A stretch of 64,000 nt of DNA, taken from the NCBI GenBank assembly GCA_002255935.1, contig NKIO01000007.1:20154-84153 (forward strand), in the 5' to 3' direction. The notes under the pieces are model-generated. The model saw only the letters and a list, made by a program, of their open reading frames with translations. It had not been told where the DNA came from and ran no database searches. The stretch comes from Comamonadaceae bacterium PBBC2 (GTDB lineage: Bacteria > Pseudomonadota > Gammaproteobacteria > Burkholderiales > Burkholderiaceae_C). Shown here in pieces: positions 1 through 9,965 of this stretch; position 1 is the first letter of the stretch; every line of letters begins with the position of its first letter. The translations under genes were made by a program, and so were the position numbers.

Positions 1-1359
1 GTCCGAATCACAGCGCACCAGTGCCAGGAATGAGGTGGCGTCGTTGTAGTCCGCCAGCCAGCCATTGCGCCCGATCTCGAATGCGCCGTCGTGACGCCGT
101 TTGGCCAAAACCTTGAACTCCATGGCCTCAGTTTCCAGGATGATGCCGAGCTTGGTCTTCCATTCTGACGCCGCAAAAATGGCCATCTTCTTGTGGTAAT
201 CACTGACGTTGTATGCAAAGGTGTATTTGGTACCCGGCTTCACACCGGCCTCTGCCAACAGCTTCTTGGCCTCAGCAATGCGCTTGTCCATCGGCCAGGT
301 AGCCCATTCATAGGGAGTGGGATCTGCCCCGGCAACGCCCGCCACGATCAGGCTGTATGCTGGCGCTTGTCCATCGGCGGTAACGCGCTTGGACAAAATG
401 TCACGATCCAAAACCATCGAAAGTGCCTTGCGCACGCGCACATCCTTGAAGGTCGTCTTGGTCTGGAAATCGTAGTAGCGCAGGCCAATCACAGCCTGGT
501 TCTTCAGCTCCTTGGGGTACTGGGCTTTGTACTTGTCAAACACGCCTGGGGGCATTTGGTAGACGTAATCCGTCTCACCCGATTCCCACAGCTTGATATC
601 GGCAAACTGGTCTTCAATCGGCAAGTAGGTTACCTTGGTAAGGCGCACATTGGCAGCATCCCAGTACTGTGGATTCTTCTCAATGACGATGCGGTTGTTG
701 ACCTGCCAATCCTTCAGGATGTAGGCGCCATTACCCACCGTGTTGCCAGGCTTGACCCAGTCTTTGCCAAATTTTTCGACCGTAGCCTTGTGCACCGGGC
801 CCAGTTGTGTGTTGGCTACCAGTTCCGGCAAAAAAGAAATCGGGTCTACCGTTTTGATCTCCAGCGTGTACTTGTCCAGGGCCTTCACACCCACTTCGCT
901 GGTGGGCTTTTTGCCCATTGCCACTTCCAGGCCATTGAGCAGAAAGACGCCGAATGTGGAGGCATAGGGCGACGCAGTCTTGGGGTCCACAAAGCGGCGA
1001 ATGCCGTACACAAAGTCTTCGGCGGTGATATTGACGCCATTGGAGAACTTGGCGTTTGTGCGCAGCTTGAAGACCCAGGTCGTTGGATTGGTTTGCTTCC
1101 AGCTTTCTGCCACGCCGGGTACGGTTTTGCCCGTGGTGTCGGTCGCCGTCAGGCCCTCAAACAAGTCCCGCAAAATCTGATTGGCGGGCACGGTTTCCGC
1201 AACGGCGGGGTCCATGCTTTCAGGCTCAGATCCGTTGGACCGGACCATGGTCTGCGTGGCGTGAAACTGGGTCCCGGCAGGGATGTCGGTCGCCATACTT
1301 GGGCCAGCCAGCGCTAGGCACAGCGCCATGCAGGTAGAAAGTTTGAACGGTGAAAGCAT
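1..1359 (-). CDS. ABC transporter substrate-binding protein, family 5 (oligopeptide/dipeptide type), C-terminus truncated by window edge
   Basis: Reverse-strand reading from the ATG at 1359: MLSPFKLSTCMALCLALAGPSMATDIPAGTQFHATQTMVRSNGSEPESMDPAVAETVPANQILRDLFEGLTATDTTGKTVPGVAESW..., a signal peptide plus OppA-like N-terminus. Open through position 1, so absent from the ORF track. Confidence 0.85.
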   Translation of the reverse strand, partial: MLSPFKLSTCMALCLALAGPSMATDIPAGTQFHATQTMVRSNGSEPESMDPAVAETVPANQILRDLFEGLTATDTTGKTVPGVAESWKQTNPTTWVFKLRTNAKFSNGVNITAEDFVYGIRRFVDPKTASPYASTFGVFLLNGLEVAMGKKPTSEVGVKALDKYTLEIKTVDPISFLPELVANTQLGPVHKATVEKFGKDWVKPGNTVGNGAYILKDWQVNNRIVIEKNPQYWDAANVRLTKVTYLPIEDQFADIKLWESGETDYVYQMPPGVFDKYKAQYPKELKNQAVIGLRYYDFQTKTTFKDVRVRKALSMVLDRDILSKRVTADGQAPAYSLIVAGVAGADPTPYEWATWPMDKRIAEAKKLLAEAGVKPGTKYTFAYNVSDYHKKMAIFAASEWKTKLGIILETEAMEFKVLAKRRHDGAFEIGRNGWLADYNDATSFLALVRCDSD

Positions 1360-1480
1360 GAAGATTCCTAATCAAAAGAGGGCCAGCTGGGTTCGTTGTG
1401 CGAACCACCACCAGCCCTGCAAGGTTGCAGATAAGCGCTTTAAGGAAAGCGCGGATTGTAGAGGGAAGCGCGAATGCTGC

Positions 1481-3311
1481 TTATTCTTTGGGCAGCTTGC
1501 TGGTATCGATATCGACATACTTCCAGAAGCCACGGGCGATGGAACGGCGCACATAACCTTCAAACCAGGGGTGCGACATATCGGTCATGGTGCGGTGTGA
1601 CACCACCTTGACCGGCATATACGCCACCATCAGCTTCACGGCCTGCTGCATCAAGGCCAGGCGCTCGGGGCCATCGGGCAAGAGCTGTTGCTGCATATAC
1701 AGTTTGTTGAAGGCGGGCAGGTCGAAACCTGACAAGTTGGATTGCCCTTTGGCCGGGCCGAAACCCAATTGCAGCGCACCATCGCCATCCGGCGCGCTGG
1801 CGCTGTAGGCCAAGCCCCACATCATCAACTTGTCAGAGCGCGCCATCTTCAGGTTTTCAGGCCACTTGGAAGACTTGAACACCATCTTGATGCCAATCGC
1901 GTCCATGCACTTCTTCCAGATCTCAATGCGTTCGCGGGAGAAGCCGTCGGGCTGGGTTGCGTATTCGATCACCAGGGGCTTGCCATCGGGCAGGTCGCGC
2001 CAGCCGTCGCCGTTTTTGTCGGTATAGCCATACAGGTCCAGCAGGGCCATGGCCTTGGCCGGGCTGTACTCACTCATTTCCGACTTGAACTTCTCATCGT
2101 AACCATAGGTCAGCGGCTGAATCGGGCCCTGTGCCATCGTGGCCTGGTTGCGGAAGGGCAGGCGTATCTCTTCGTCGCCGTTAAAGCCCAGTGCAATCGC
2201 GCGGCGCAGCGCCACCTTGTCTGGCGTATAGCCGCCCACAATCGGGTTGGCCATGGAGAAATAGGAAATGGTGATGTCCGGCGCCGCCGTGCGCGTCATG
2301 GTGATGCCCTGCTTCACCAGATTAGGGGCCAGCTTGTTGTTGGGGATCGCTTGGTAGGCAAAGGTGGCATTCATTCGCTCATAGAAATCATGCTCCTTGC
2401 CCAAAAAGGCCAGGTAGCGCGGCTGCTCTTCTTCGATGATGGACACCTCGATGCGGTCCAGCATCGGCATGCGCCGACCCTTCATCAACTTTTCAACTGC
2501 TGCGGCTTCGGGGTCGTTCGGGCCGGCCTTCTCGTCGTAGTAGACCTCGCGGTAGTTGGGGTTTTTGACAAAGCTCATGCTGGAGGAGCGTGTCCACTTG
2601 TCCAGCTTGTAGGGCCCGGTGCCCACCGGGTGCTCCATGGTTTTGTCGCCGTATTTCTCAATCACCTCGCGGGCTACTGCGCCATACACGCTGGAGTCCG
2701 CCAGTTGGTAGATGAAACGTGGCCGCGTTTCGGCTAACTTGAACTGAATGGTGTAGCGGTCTAGTGCGCGCAAGCCCTCGACTTCGGTGTCGTAATCAAA
2801 CTTGGCCCCAGGCTTCTCGGCGGCTTTGCGCAGGGTGTCCATACCCAAAACGCGCAACTCTTCCAGGTCGCTGAACACCGGGCTCTTGTTCTTGGGGTCG
2901 TAAAGCCGCTTGTAGCTGTAGACAAAGTCCTGCGCGGTCAATTCACGCTTCTTGCAGTTCTGGCCATTGGCATCGCAGAAGGCCGGGTCATCGGCAAACA
3001 GAATGCCGGGCTTGATCTTGACGGTGTAGGTTCTGAAATCACTGCTGGCCACGGGCATGCCATCAGCTACCAGGGGCCTAACGACCGCAGGACGTGCTAA
3101 AAAATCGTAGCCGTACAGGCCTTCAAAAATAGCCTCGGTCACGGTGCGGGAGTAAATGTCGGAAACCTTGGCGGGGTCGAACCCGGTTTCAGCCACGCGA
3201 AACGCGTAGCGCATCACCTTCTCAGCGGTGGCCGGCTTGTCGGCTGCACCAACGCTTGCAGCGGCCACCGTTAGCGCCACTAATGTGGCATAAATCTTGT
3301 TAACCTTCATT
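1481..3311 (-). CDS. ABC transporter substrate-binding protein, family 5 (extracellular solute-binding)
   Basis: ORF 1481..3355; likely start MKVNKIYATLVALTVAAASVGAADK (signal peptide); MRYAFRVAETGFDPAKVSDIYSRTVTEAIFEGLYGYD and HPVGTGPYKLDKW motifs. Confidence 0.88.
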
Positions 3312-3426
3312 TTCTTCCTCTGGAATACACCAATGCCTTCACTGGACGGGTGCAAGCATAATTCGCGCCTTGCGCCAGTTACATAGGCGTTTCACCCTAG
3401 CTCGAACCTCGCGAATCGGTAATTTT

Positions 3427-4365
3427 ATGTTCTCCTACATCGTCAGACGCGTGTTGCAGATGATCCCCACCTTGATCGGTGTGGTGCTGCTGATCTTCTT
3501 TTTATTCAAGTGGTTCGGGGGCGACCCGGCCGAAATCATGGCGGGTCAATCGGCCACGGCCGCCCAGATCGCCTCCATCCGGGCGCAGTTGGGTTTGGAC
3601 CAGCCGGTGACCACACAACTGTGGATTTTCTTCAAGCAAATCTTTACGTTTGAATGGGGCAAGAGCTGGACGACCAATGAGTCCATCTCCAGCATCTTTG
3701 CCACTCGCCTGCCTGCCACGCTGACCATCATGTTGCCCATTTTGGTGCTGGAAATTGGCTTGGCCATCGTCGCCGGTATGGCCGTGGCCTATGTGCGCGG
3801 CAGTTTGACAGACCGGGTCATCATGATGATTACCACCGTGGCACTGTCCATCAGTTTGTTGGTCTACATCGTGGTGGGCCAGTATGTGTTTGGCTTCCTG
3901 CTGGGCTGGTTCCCGGTGCAGGGCTGGTCCAACGACTTGTGGAAGAACTTGGTGACTTATGCACCATTGCCCATCCTGCTTTACGTGTTGGTGAGCCTGG
4001 CGCCCCAAACCCGGCTGTACCGCAGCTTCTTTTTGGACGAAATGGGGCACGACTATGTGCGCACGGCGCGTGCCAAAGGCGTGGCCGAGAAAACCATCCT
4101 GTTCAAGCATGTACTGCGCAACGCGATGATCCCGATCTTGACCAATGTGGCAACCCAGTTACCGGGCATTTTCATCGGCTCTTTCCTGATTGAGCATTTC
4201 TTTTCGATTCCCGGTTTGGGGCGGGAGGTCATTGTGGCCATCAGCCGCAGCGACTATCCCGTCATCCAGGCGGCCACGGTCTACCTAGCCGCACTCACCA
4301 TGGTCACCAATCTGGTGACCGATGTGCTTTATAAATTTGTTGATCCAAGGGTGGTGCTGAAATGA
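3427..4365 (+). CDS. ABC transporter permease, DppB/OppB/YejB type
   Basis: MFSYIVRRVLQMIPTLIGVVLLIFFLFKWFGGDPAEIMAGQSAT; EAA loop DYVRTARAKGVAEKTILFKHVLRNAMIPILT. Confidence 0.92.
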   Translation: MFSYIVRRVLQMIPTLIGVVLLIFFLFKWFGGDPAEIMAGQSATAAQIASIRAQLGLDQPVTTQLWIFFKQIFTFEWGKSWTTNESISSIFATRLPATLTIMLPILVLEIGLAIVAGMAVAYVRGSLTDRVIMMITTVALSISLLVYIVVGQYVFGFLLGWFPVQGWSNDLWKNLVTYAPLPILLYVLVSLAPQTRLYRSFFLDEMGHDYVRTARAKGVAEKTILFKHVLRNAMIPILTNVATQLPGIFIGSFLIEHFFSIPGLGREVIVAISRSDYPVIQAATVYLAALTMVTNLVTDVLYKFVDPRVVLK

Positions 4366-5420
4366 GCGCAACGCTAGTACAAGAGCTGCCCCATTCGCCG
4401 GGCGTGTGGGCCGCAGCCTGGAAACGTTTGAAGAACGACCGTGTCGGCATGGTGGCTTTGGGCATTACCTTGCTATTTATTTTGATGGTGGTGCTGGCAC
4501 AAGTAGGTGTTATAGCCAAGGATTGGCAAAAGGAAGTGGGCACCGCCTTTGCGCCACCGCATGTGGTGGGCAAGATTGTGGATGGCTCCACCACGGCTGT
4601 GGTGGAAGGCACGGCCGGTGCCAACGTCGACCTGAGCGATGTGGACCCGCTGGCCCCGCGCTACAAGGAATGGTTTGAGGCCGCCGCCAAGGTCAAGACG
4701 GCTACGGTCGTGAAGGCAGACACCCTGATTTTTGGCGGTGATCAACTGGGCCGCGATGTGCTGAGCAAAGTGGTCAAGGGCGCGCAGGTGTCTATTACCG
4801 TGGGCCTGATTGCGGCGGTGCTGGCTACCGTCATCGGCACGGTGCTGGGTGCCATTGGCGGCTACTTTGGCGGTAAAGCGGGCGATTTTCTGGAGTGGGT
4901 CTACAACGTCTTCACGTCCATCCCCTACATCTTGCTGATGTTCTCGGTGGCAGCGGTGCTCAAGTCTGGCCCCCTGGCCAACGTGCTGGGCAGCGGTGTC
5001 TGGACGGTCATCATTATTTTGAGCGTGGTGGGCTGGACCGGCATCTACCGCCTGGTGCGGGCTGAATACATCAAGCACCGCTCGCGCGAATATGTGCGCG
5101 CTGCCGAAGCCATTGGCGCCAGCCATGCCGCGCGCATGTTCGTGCACATCTTGCCCAATATCAGCCACGTGGTGCTGGTGCAATTGAGCCTGCATGTGGT
5201 GAGCTTCATCAAGGCCGAAGTGATCTTGTCCTTCTTGGGGCTGGGCGTGCCCATTGATATGGTGAGCTGGGGCACGATGTTGTCTGAAGCCCAAAACGAG
5301 TTGGTGCAAGGCAAGTGGTGGCAGTTGGCCGCTGCGACTGCTTTCATGGCCACCTTCGTTACCGCCTTTGCGCTGCTGACCGATGCGCTGCGCGATGCGC
5401 TGGACCCAAAACTTAGGTAG
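4362..5420 (+). CDS. ABC transporter permease, DppC/OppC/YejE type
   Basis: ATGA overlap with the upstream permease; EAA loop REYVRAAEAIGASHAARMFVHILPNI; long periplasmic insertion. Confidence 0.92.
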   Translation: MSATLVQELPHSPGVWAAAWKRLKNDRVGMVALGITLLFILMVVLAQVGVIAKDWQKEVGTAFAPPHVVGKIVDGSTTAVVEGTAGANVDLSDVDPLAPRYKEWFEAAAKVKTATVVKADTLIFGGDQLGRDVLSKVVKGAQVSITVGLIAAVLATVIGTVLGAIGGYFGGKAGDFLEWVYNVFTSIPYILLMFSVAAVLKSGPLANVLGSGVWTVIIILSVVGWTGIYRLVRAEYIKHRSREYVRAAEAIGASHAARMFVHILPNISHVVLVQLSLHVVSFIKAEVILSFLGLGVPIDMVSWGTMLSEAQNELVQGKWWQLAAATAFMATFVTAFALLTDALRDALDPKLR

Positions 5421-5429
5421 GCGCTTGAA

Positions 5430-7121
5430 ATGAAATCTATGACCAATCTAATCAGCGTACAAGACCTGCGGGTGTCCTTCCGCATGAGCAAAACCTACAC
5501 GGCCGAGGCGGTGAAGGGTGTGAGCTTTGATATTCCCGCCAACAGCACGGTGGCCCTGGTGGGCGAGTCCGGCAGCGGCAAGAGCGTGACCGCCATGAGC
5601 ATCATGCGGCTGTTGCCCGAGAACGCCATCGTTGGCGCGGGCAGCAAAGTCATCTATGGGGGGCGCGACTTGCTCACCGCCCCAATTGAAGATTTGCGCG
5701 CCTTGCGCGGAAAAGATATCTCCGTGGTGTTCCAAGACCCCATGAGTTCCTTGAACCCGGTATTCACCGTAGGCGAGCAGATTGCCGAAGTGCTGCGCAT
5801 CCACATGGGGATGAATCCGCGCCAGGCGCTGGACCGGGCGCTGGAGCTGATGACCGAAGTCGGCATCCCCAACCCCAAGCAGCGCTTGAACGCCTACCCG
5901 CATGAGCTGTCAGGCGGCCAGCAGCAGCGCGTGATGATCGCCATCGCCATTGCCTGCGAACCCAAGCTCTTGATTGCCGACGAGCCCACCACCGCGCTGG
6001 ATGTGACCGTGCAGCGCCAGATCACCGACCTGATCGCCAAGCTGCAAGAAAAGCACCACATGAGCGTGCTATTCATCAGCCATGACTTGGGCCTTGTGGG
6101 CGAAATCTCGGACCAGGTGATCGTGATGCGCCACGGCCAGGTGCGCGAGACGGGGGATGTGCACACCATCTTCAACAATGCCAAAGACAGTTACACCCAG
6201 GCCCTGATTGCCTGCCGCCCCAAGCTGGACGACCGGCCCAAGCGCCTGCCGGTGATTGACGACTTTGTGAATGGCCGCCCGATTGAAACCGAGCAGCGCG
6301 TGAGCCTGCCTGCTGTAGGTGCGCCACTGGTCAAAGTGGATGGCCTGCGCAAAGACTACAAGCTGAAGAAGGGGCTGTTTGGCCACACCATTTTTCAGGC
6401 CGTCAAGAACGCGGATTTCACACTGCACAAGGGCCGCACGCTGGGCGTGGTGGGCGAGTCGGGTTCTGGCAAAACCACGGTTGGCATGATGCTCACGCGC
6501 CTGACCGACGCGACCAGCGGCAGCATCATGTTTGAGGGCAAAGACCTGACGAATCTGAATGCCGACCAGATGCGCCCTTACCGCAGCCGCATCCAAATCA
6601 TTTTCCAGAACCCCTACGCCAGCCTAAACCCGCGCTTCACGATTGCGCAAATTTTGATGGAGCCTATGCGCATCCACAAGATTGGCAAAGACGAAGACGA
6701 GCGCGCCCGCATGGCGCTGACGCTGCTGGAAAAAGTGGGCCTGCCGCGTGAAGCCTTTGGCAAATACCCGCACGAGTTCTCAGGTGGTCAGCGTCAGCGC
6801 ATTGCGATTGCGCGCTGCCTGTCCATGAAGCCCGAGATCATCGTCTGCGACGAGAGCGTGAGTGCGCTGGACGTGAGCGTGCAGGCCACCGTGCTGAACC
6901 TGCTGCTAGACCTGCAGCAAGAGTTTGGCCTGTCTTATGTCTTCATCAGCCACGACCTGGCCGTGGTGAAGTACATGGCCGACGACATCCTGGTGATGAG
7001 CCAGGGTGAAGTGGTGGAGCGCGGCTTGGCCGAAGACATCTACCGCAACCCGCAGCACGCCTACACCAAGCAGTTGTTGGCCGCTATTCCTAAAGGGTTG
7101 GCCGGGCGGGTGGAAGCCTAA
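5430..7121 (+). CDS. Fused double ATP-binding subunit (DppD-DppF / YejF-like)
   Basis: Two Walker A motifs (GESGSGKSVTAMS, GESGSGKTTVGMM) and two ABC signatures (ELSGGQQQRVMIA, EFSGGQRQRIAIA) in one 563-aa ORF. Confidence 0.95.
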   Translation: MKSMTNLISVQDLRVSFRMSKTYTAEAVKGVSFDIPANSTVALVGESGSGKSVTAMSIMRLLPENAIVGAGSKVIYGGRDLLTAPIEDLRALRGKDISVVFQDPMSSLNPVFTVGEQIAEVLRIHMGMNPRQALDRALELMTEVGIPNPKQRLNAYPHELSGGQQQRVMIAIAIACEPKLLIADEPTTALDVTVQRQITDLIAKLQEKHHMSVLFISHDLGLVGEISDQVIVMRHGQVRETGDVHTIFNNAKDSYTQALIACRPKLDDRPKRLPVIDDFVNGRPIETEQRVSLPAVGAPLVKVDGLRKDYKLKKGLFGHTIFQAVKNADFTLHKGRTLGVVGESGSGKTTVGMMLTRLTDATSGSIMFEGKDLTNLNADQMRPYRSRIQIIFQNPYASLNPRFTIAQILMEPMRIHKIGKDEDERARMALTLLEKVGLPREAFGKYPHEFSGGQRQRIAIARCLSMKPEIIVCDESVSALDVSVQATVLNLLLDLQQEFGLSYVFISHDLAVVKYMADDILVMSQGEVVERGLAEDIYRNPQHAYTKQLLAAIPKGLAGRVEA

Positions 7122-7138
7122 GCGGTTTTGTAGGAGTA

Positions 7139-7200
7139 GTTTGCTATTGATTTAGTAGCTGCTCCCGCACTATCCACGGTCTGAATTGCCGATTTGGCTT
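7139..7200 (+). repeat. Dispersed ~60-bp repeat, copy 1
   Basis: tttgctattgatttagtagctgctcccgcactatccacggtctgaattgccgatttggctt; shares core AGCTGCTCCCGCACTATCCACGG with 9 other copies. Confidence 0.9.
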
Positions 7201-7209
7201 GGATTCTTG

Positions 7210-7641
7210 TTACAGAGTAACTAAGTGCTCTGCGGTGGCACCATGCACCGCACTCAGTGGAATGCGTTGGTCAAAACTCACCAACCGTCCGCCGTTTTTG
7301 ACCGCCAGCGCCAGCAGATACAGATCAGTGAGTTGGCTGTGGCTGTGAATGTGCGCGTGGTGAAAGTGCTGGGCATCGAGCAAACTAATGTCGTCTGGCC
7401 ACATCTGGTGAATGACTGAGGCCGTCGAGCTTTGCAGCATAGACACCAAAGTTGCCAGGGGCTGTGGGCTGCTGTAACCCGGCTGACTCATGATGCGCAG
7501 GCAGCCGTTTTGGGTGAGCGGGCAGCTGGCCCAACCGTGGGCCACATGGGCCTCAAACCAAAGCGCGGCACGTTGGTGGTGGACATGGTCCCGGTCGTGC
7601 AGGGCAATCAGCACGTTGATGTCGAGCAAGGCCCGCATCAA
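7210..7641 (-). CDS. PIN-domain toxin, VapC-like
   Basis: MRALLDINVLIALHDRDHVHHQRAALWFEAH...; DINVLIAL acidic start, small size, overlap with upstream antitoxin. Confidence 0.85.
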   Translation of the reverse strand: MMRALLDINVLIALHDRDHVHHQRAALWFEAHVAHGWASCPLTQNGCLRIMSQPGYSSPQPLATLVSMLQSSTASVIHQMWPDDISLLDAQHFHHAHIHSHSQLTDLYLLALAVKNGGRLVSFDQRIPLSAVHGATAEHLVTL

Positions 7642-7925
7642 ATGCCTTCCGCATCGCGCAAGCGGTCAATCAACTCGTTGCTGACCACGCCGCCCCGGGC
7701 TGGCAACGGGTGAATGCCGTAACTGGCCAAGCGCTCGGAAACCTGGGGTTGAGCCTCACCCACCGCGCGATGCAGGCCAGCACCCGAATTCTGGGCCGCC
7801 GCTTGTGCAAAGGCGCTGCGTGCCAGCTCGCTGATGATTTGGCCCACCGGCTTCTTCTCATGGCGGGCTATTTCCTTGGCGGCAAACAGCACGTCGTCGG
7901 CAATATCCAGAGTGGTGCGCATCAT
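7638..7925 (-). CDS. VapB/FitA-like antitoxin of the PIN toxin
   Basis: MRTTLDIADDVLFAAKEIARHEKKPVGQIISELARSAF, RHH-type N-terminus; 4-bp overlap with the toxin. Confidence 0.8.
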   Translation of the reverse strand: MMRTTLDIADDVLFAAKEIARHEKKPVGQIISELARSAFAQAAAQNSGAGLHRAVGEAQPQVSERLASYGIHPLPARGGVVSNELIDRLRDAEGI

Positions 7926-7940
7926 CGCTCCTTGTGACTG

Positions 7941-7984
7941 ATGTTTGATGATATAGCATCAAACATCACGGTGCTCGTGATGTT
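7941..7984. promoter_or_regulatory. Two overlapping inverted repeats upstream of the VapBC-like operon (candidate autoregulatory operator)
   Basis: ATGTTTGATG-atatag-CATCAAACAT (7941-7966) and AACATCACG-gtgct-CGTGATGTT (7962-7984), both perfect. Confidence 0.6.
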
Positions 7985-8094
7985 CACTGCAGGCTAAGGG
8001 GTGCTCGCATCCCGCTTGTGCCCGGCCGCGCCAAACACTTGCAGCATCGCAGTCCCTCATAATGAACAGTCGCCACAAGCACCAGGAGATTGCC

Positions 8095-8661
8095 ATGGGT
8101 CTACCCGCCAAAACCCCCCAGTTCAGCGCCGCGGACTATCTGGCCTGGGAACGCACGCAGCTGGACCGCCATGAGTTTGTGGATGGCGATGTGTTTGCGA
8201 TGGCTGGGGCCGAGGACCGGCATGTGACTGTGGCTGGCAATATGTATATGGCTCTGCGCCAGCACCTGAGCGGCAGCCCGTGCCGCACGTACATGAGCGA
8301 CATGCGCCTGCAGGTGGCCGCTGCAAATAGTTACTTTTACCCCGATGTGCTGGTCACCTGCAGTGCGCAGGATTTGGCCAGCCCGCTGGTAAAAACCGAA
8401 CCCAGACTGATCGTCGAGGTGCTCTCCCCCAGCACCGCCGCGTTTGATCGGGGCCTGAAGTTCAGCCACTACCGCAGCCTGGCCAGTTTGGAGGAGTACG
8501 CGCTGATCGACTTGGACACCCGCACCACCGACTGCTACCGCAAAGGCCCGGATGGACTGTGGGTGCTGCACCCGTTTGCGCGGGGGGACGAACTCGCGCT
8601 GGCCAGCGTCGGGCTGGTGTTGCCTGCGGCGCAGTTGTTTGCCGAAGTGCCGGAGCAGTAG
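8095..8661 (+). CDS. Uma2 family (DUF820) putative endonuclease
   Basis: FSAADYLAWERTQLDRHEFVDGDVFAMAGAEDRHVTVAGNMYMALRQHL...YPDVLVTC...LIVEVLSPSTAAFDRGLKFSHYRSLASLEEYALID. Confidence 0.9.
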   Translation: MGLPAKTPQFSAADYLAWERTQLDRHEFVDGDVFAMAGAEDRHVTVAGNMYMALRQHLSGSPCRTYMSDMRLQVAAANSYFYPDVLVTCSAQDLASPLVKTEPRLIVEVLSPSTAAFDRGLKFSHYRSLASLEEYALIDLDTRTTDCYRKGPDGLWVLHPFARGDELALASVGLVLPAAQLFAEVPEQ

Positions 8662-8688
8662 CCCGCCCAGCACCCTAGCCTCCGACGG

Positions 8689-9789
8689 CTAGCGACCCAC
8701 CAACGGCAGCACCCGCTCCTTGAGCACCTGCCACTGCGCCGCCACGGTGGGCGCATTGGGGTCGTGGCCCGCCAGGGGCACCAGCACCAGGGCCTTGGTG
8801 GGGGCCTGAATGCTGTCAAAGTAAGGCTGGGTCACGCTCAAGGGGGTTAGCAAATCCTCCGTGCCTTGCACCAAAAACACCGGCAACGCAAAGCGGGTGC
8901 CCAGCGCGGGCAGGTCGATGGTGGCGGCCATGCCGTTGTTCTTCAGGCCTACAAACTGCAGCCACGAATAGTCTTCTCCGGCTTCTGTCTCGGCCAGCGC
9001 TTGCGGCGTGGCGTAGGCGGGTGCCGGACGCCACCAGTGGGCGGGTGGCGCGGTGGTGCGGGCGGCTTCGAGCGCCCGGCTGGCGCGGCGCACGATGCCA
9101 AAGGCACGCGGATTTTGCCACGGTGGCGCGCCGAGGGCGGTGAGCGCGGCCACGGTTTTGTCGTCTGCCGCAGCACCGGCCAACGCTAGCGTTTTGGCAT
9201 AAAACGCCGCCAGATTGGCGCGTTGGCTCACCAGTTGGGCGGTGCCCACGTAGGCATGAAACAGGTCTGGGCGGCGCTGGGCCATGTGCACGCCGAGCGC
9301 AGATCCCCAAGAGCCTCCCATCAAAATGACCTTTTTCTGGCCCAAGCGCTTGGCCACGTACTCGGCAATCGCCAGGCCGTCGTTTGTCATCAGGTCCATG
9401 GTCAGCACGCTATCGGCGGTGCCGGGGTTGCGGCCAAAGGTCTTGCCCGCACCGCGCTGGTCCCACTGCACCAGCGTGAAGTCTTTGGCCCAGGCACCGT
9501 AGACCGCGTCGGCATAGGGCGTGTTGGGGTTGCCGGGGCCGCCGTGCAAAAACAAGACTACTGGGTTGGCCGCGTTCTCGCCATGGATGGTGACCCAATG
9601 TTCAATACCGTTGGCCTGTACAAAGCCCTCTTCATGCACGGCAACTGCCGCGGGCCGGGCGGCGGGCACATTGGCGGGTGCAGTGGCGGGCGCTGCGGCC
9701 AAGCTGGCCGTGGTGGCAAAAAGCAGACCCATCAGACTGAGTAAGGCAGCGCCAGCGGCACGGCGTGTTGGCTTGAACAAGGAGAACAT
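8689..9789 (-). CDS. Alpha/beta hydrolase (proline iminopeptidase-like), exported
   Basis: VVLFLHGGPGNPNTPYADAVYGAWAKDFTLVQWDQRGAGKTFG; nucleophile elbow GGSWGSALG; N-terminal signal. Confidence 0.88.
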   Translation of the reverse strand: MFSLFKPTRRAAGAALLSLMGLLFATTASLAAAPATAPANVPAARPAAVAVHEEGFVQANGIEHWVTIHGENAANPVVLFLHGGPGNPNTPYADAVYGAWAKDFTLVQWDQRGAGKTFGRNPGTADSVLTMDLMTNDGLAIAEYVAKRLGQKKVILMGGSWGSALGVHMAQRRPDLFHAYVGTAQLVSQRANLAAFYAKTLALAGAAADDKTVAALTALGAPPWQNPRAFGIVRRASRALEAARTTAPPAHWWRPAPAYATPQALAETEAGEDYSWLQFVGLKNNGMAATIDLPALGTRFALPVFLVQGTEDLLTPLSVTQPYFDSIQAPTKALVLVPLAGHDPNAPTVAAQWQVLKERVLPLVGR

Positions 9790-9965
9790 AGTGCCTTCCG
9801 ATGCCCCCAAAGGTCAGTGGCGGGTGCCAGTGATAGATGCCAGTGGGGCTGAATCTGGGGGAAGTGTCGGCTTGGGGGCTGTTTTTAGCGCCCCAAATGA
9901 TGATTTGGGCCGTAGGACTCGCCTGAAAGCGACTCAAAAGGCGCTAAGTAGGGGCTAAACAAGGG

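Noticed and set aside
193-1317. 374-aa plus-strand ORF
   Set aside because: Antisense to the truncated substrate-binding protein gene, whose reading frame has clear homology.
1742-2737. 331-aa plus-strand ORF
   Set aside because: Shadow ORF opposite the second substrate-binding protein.
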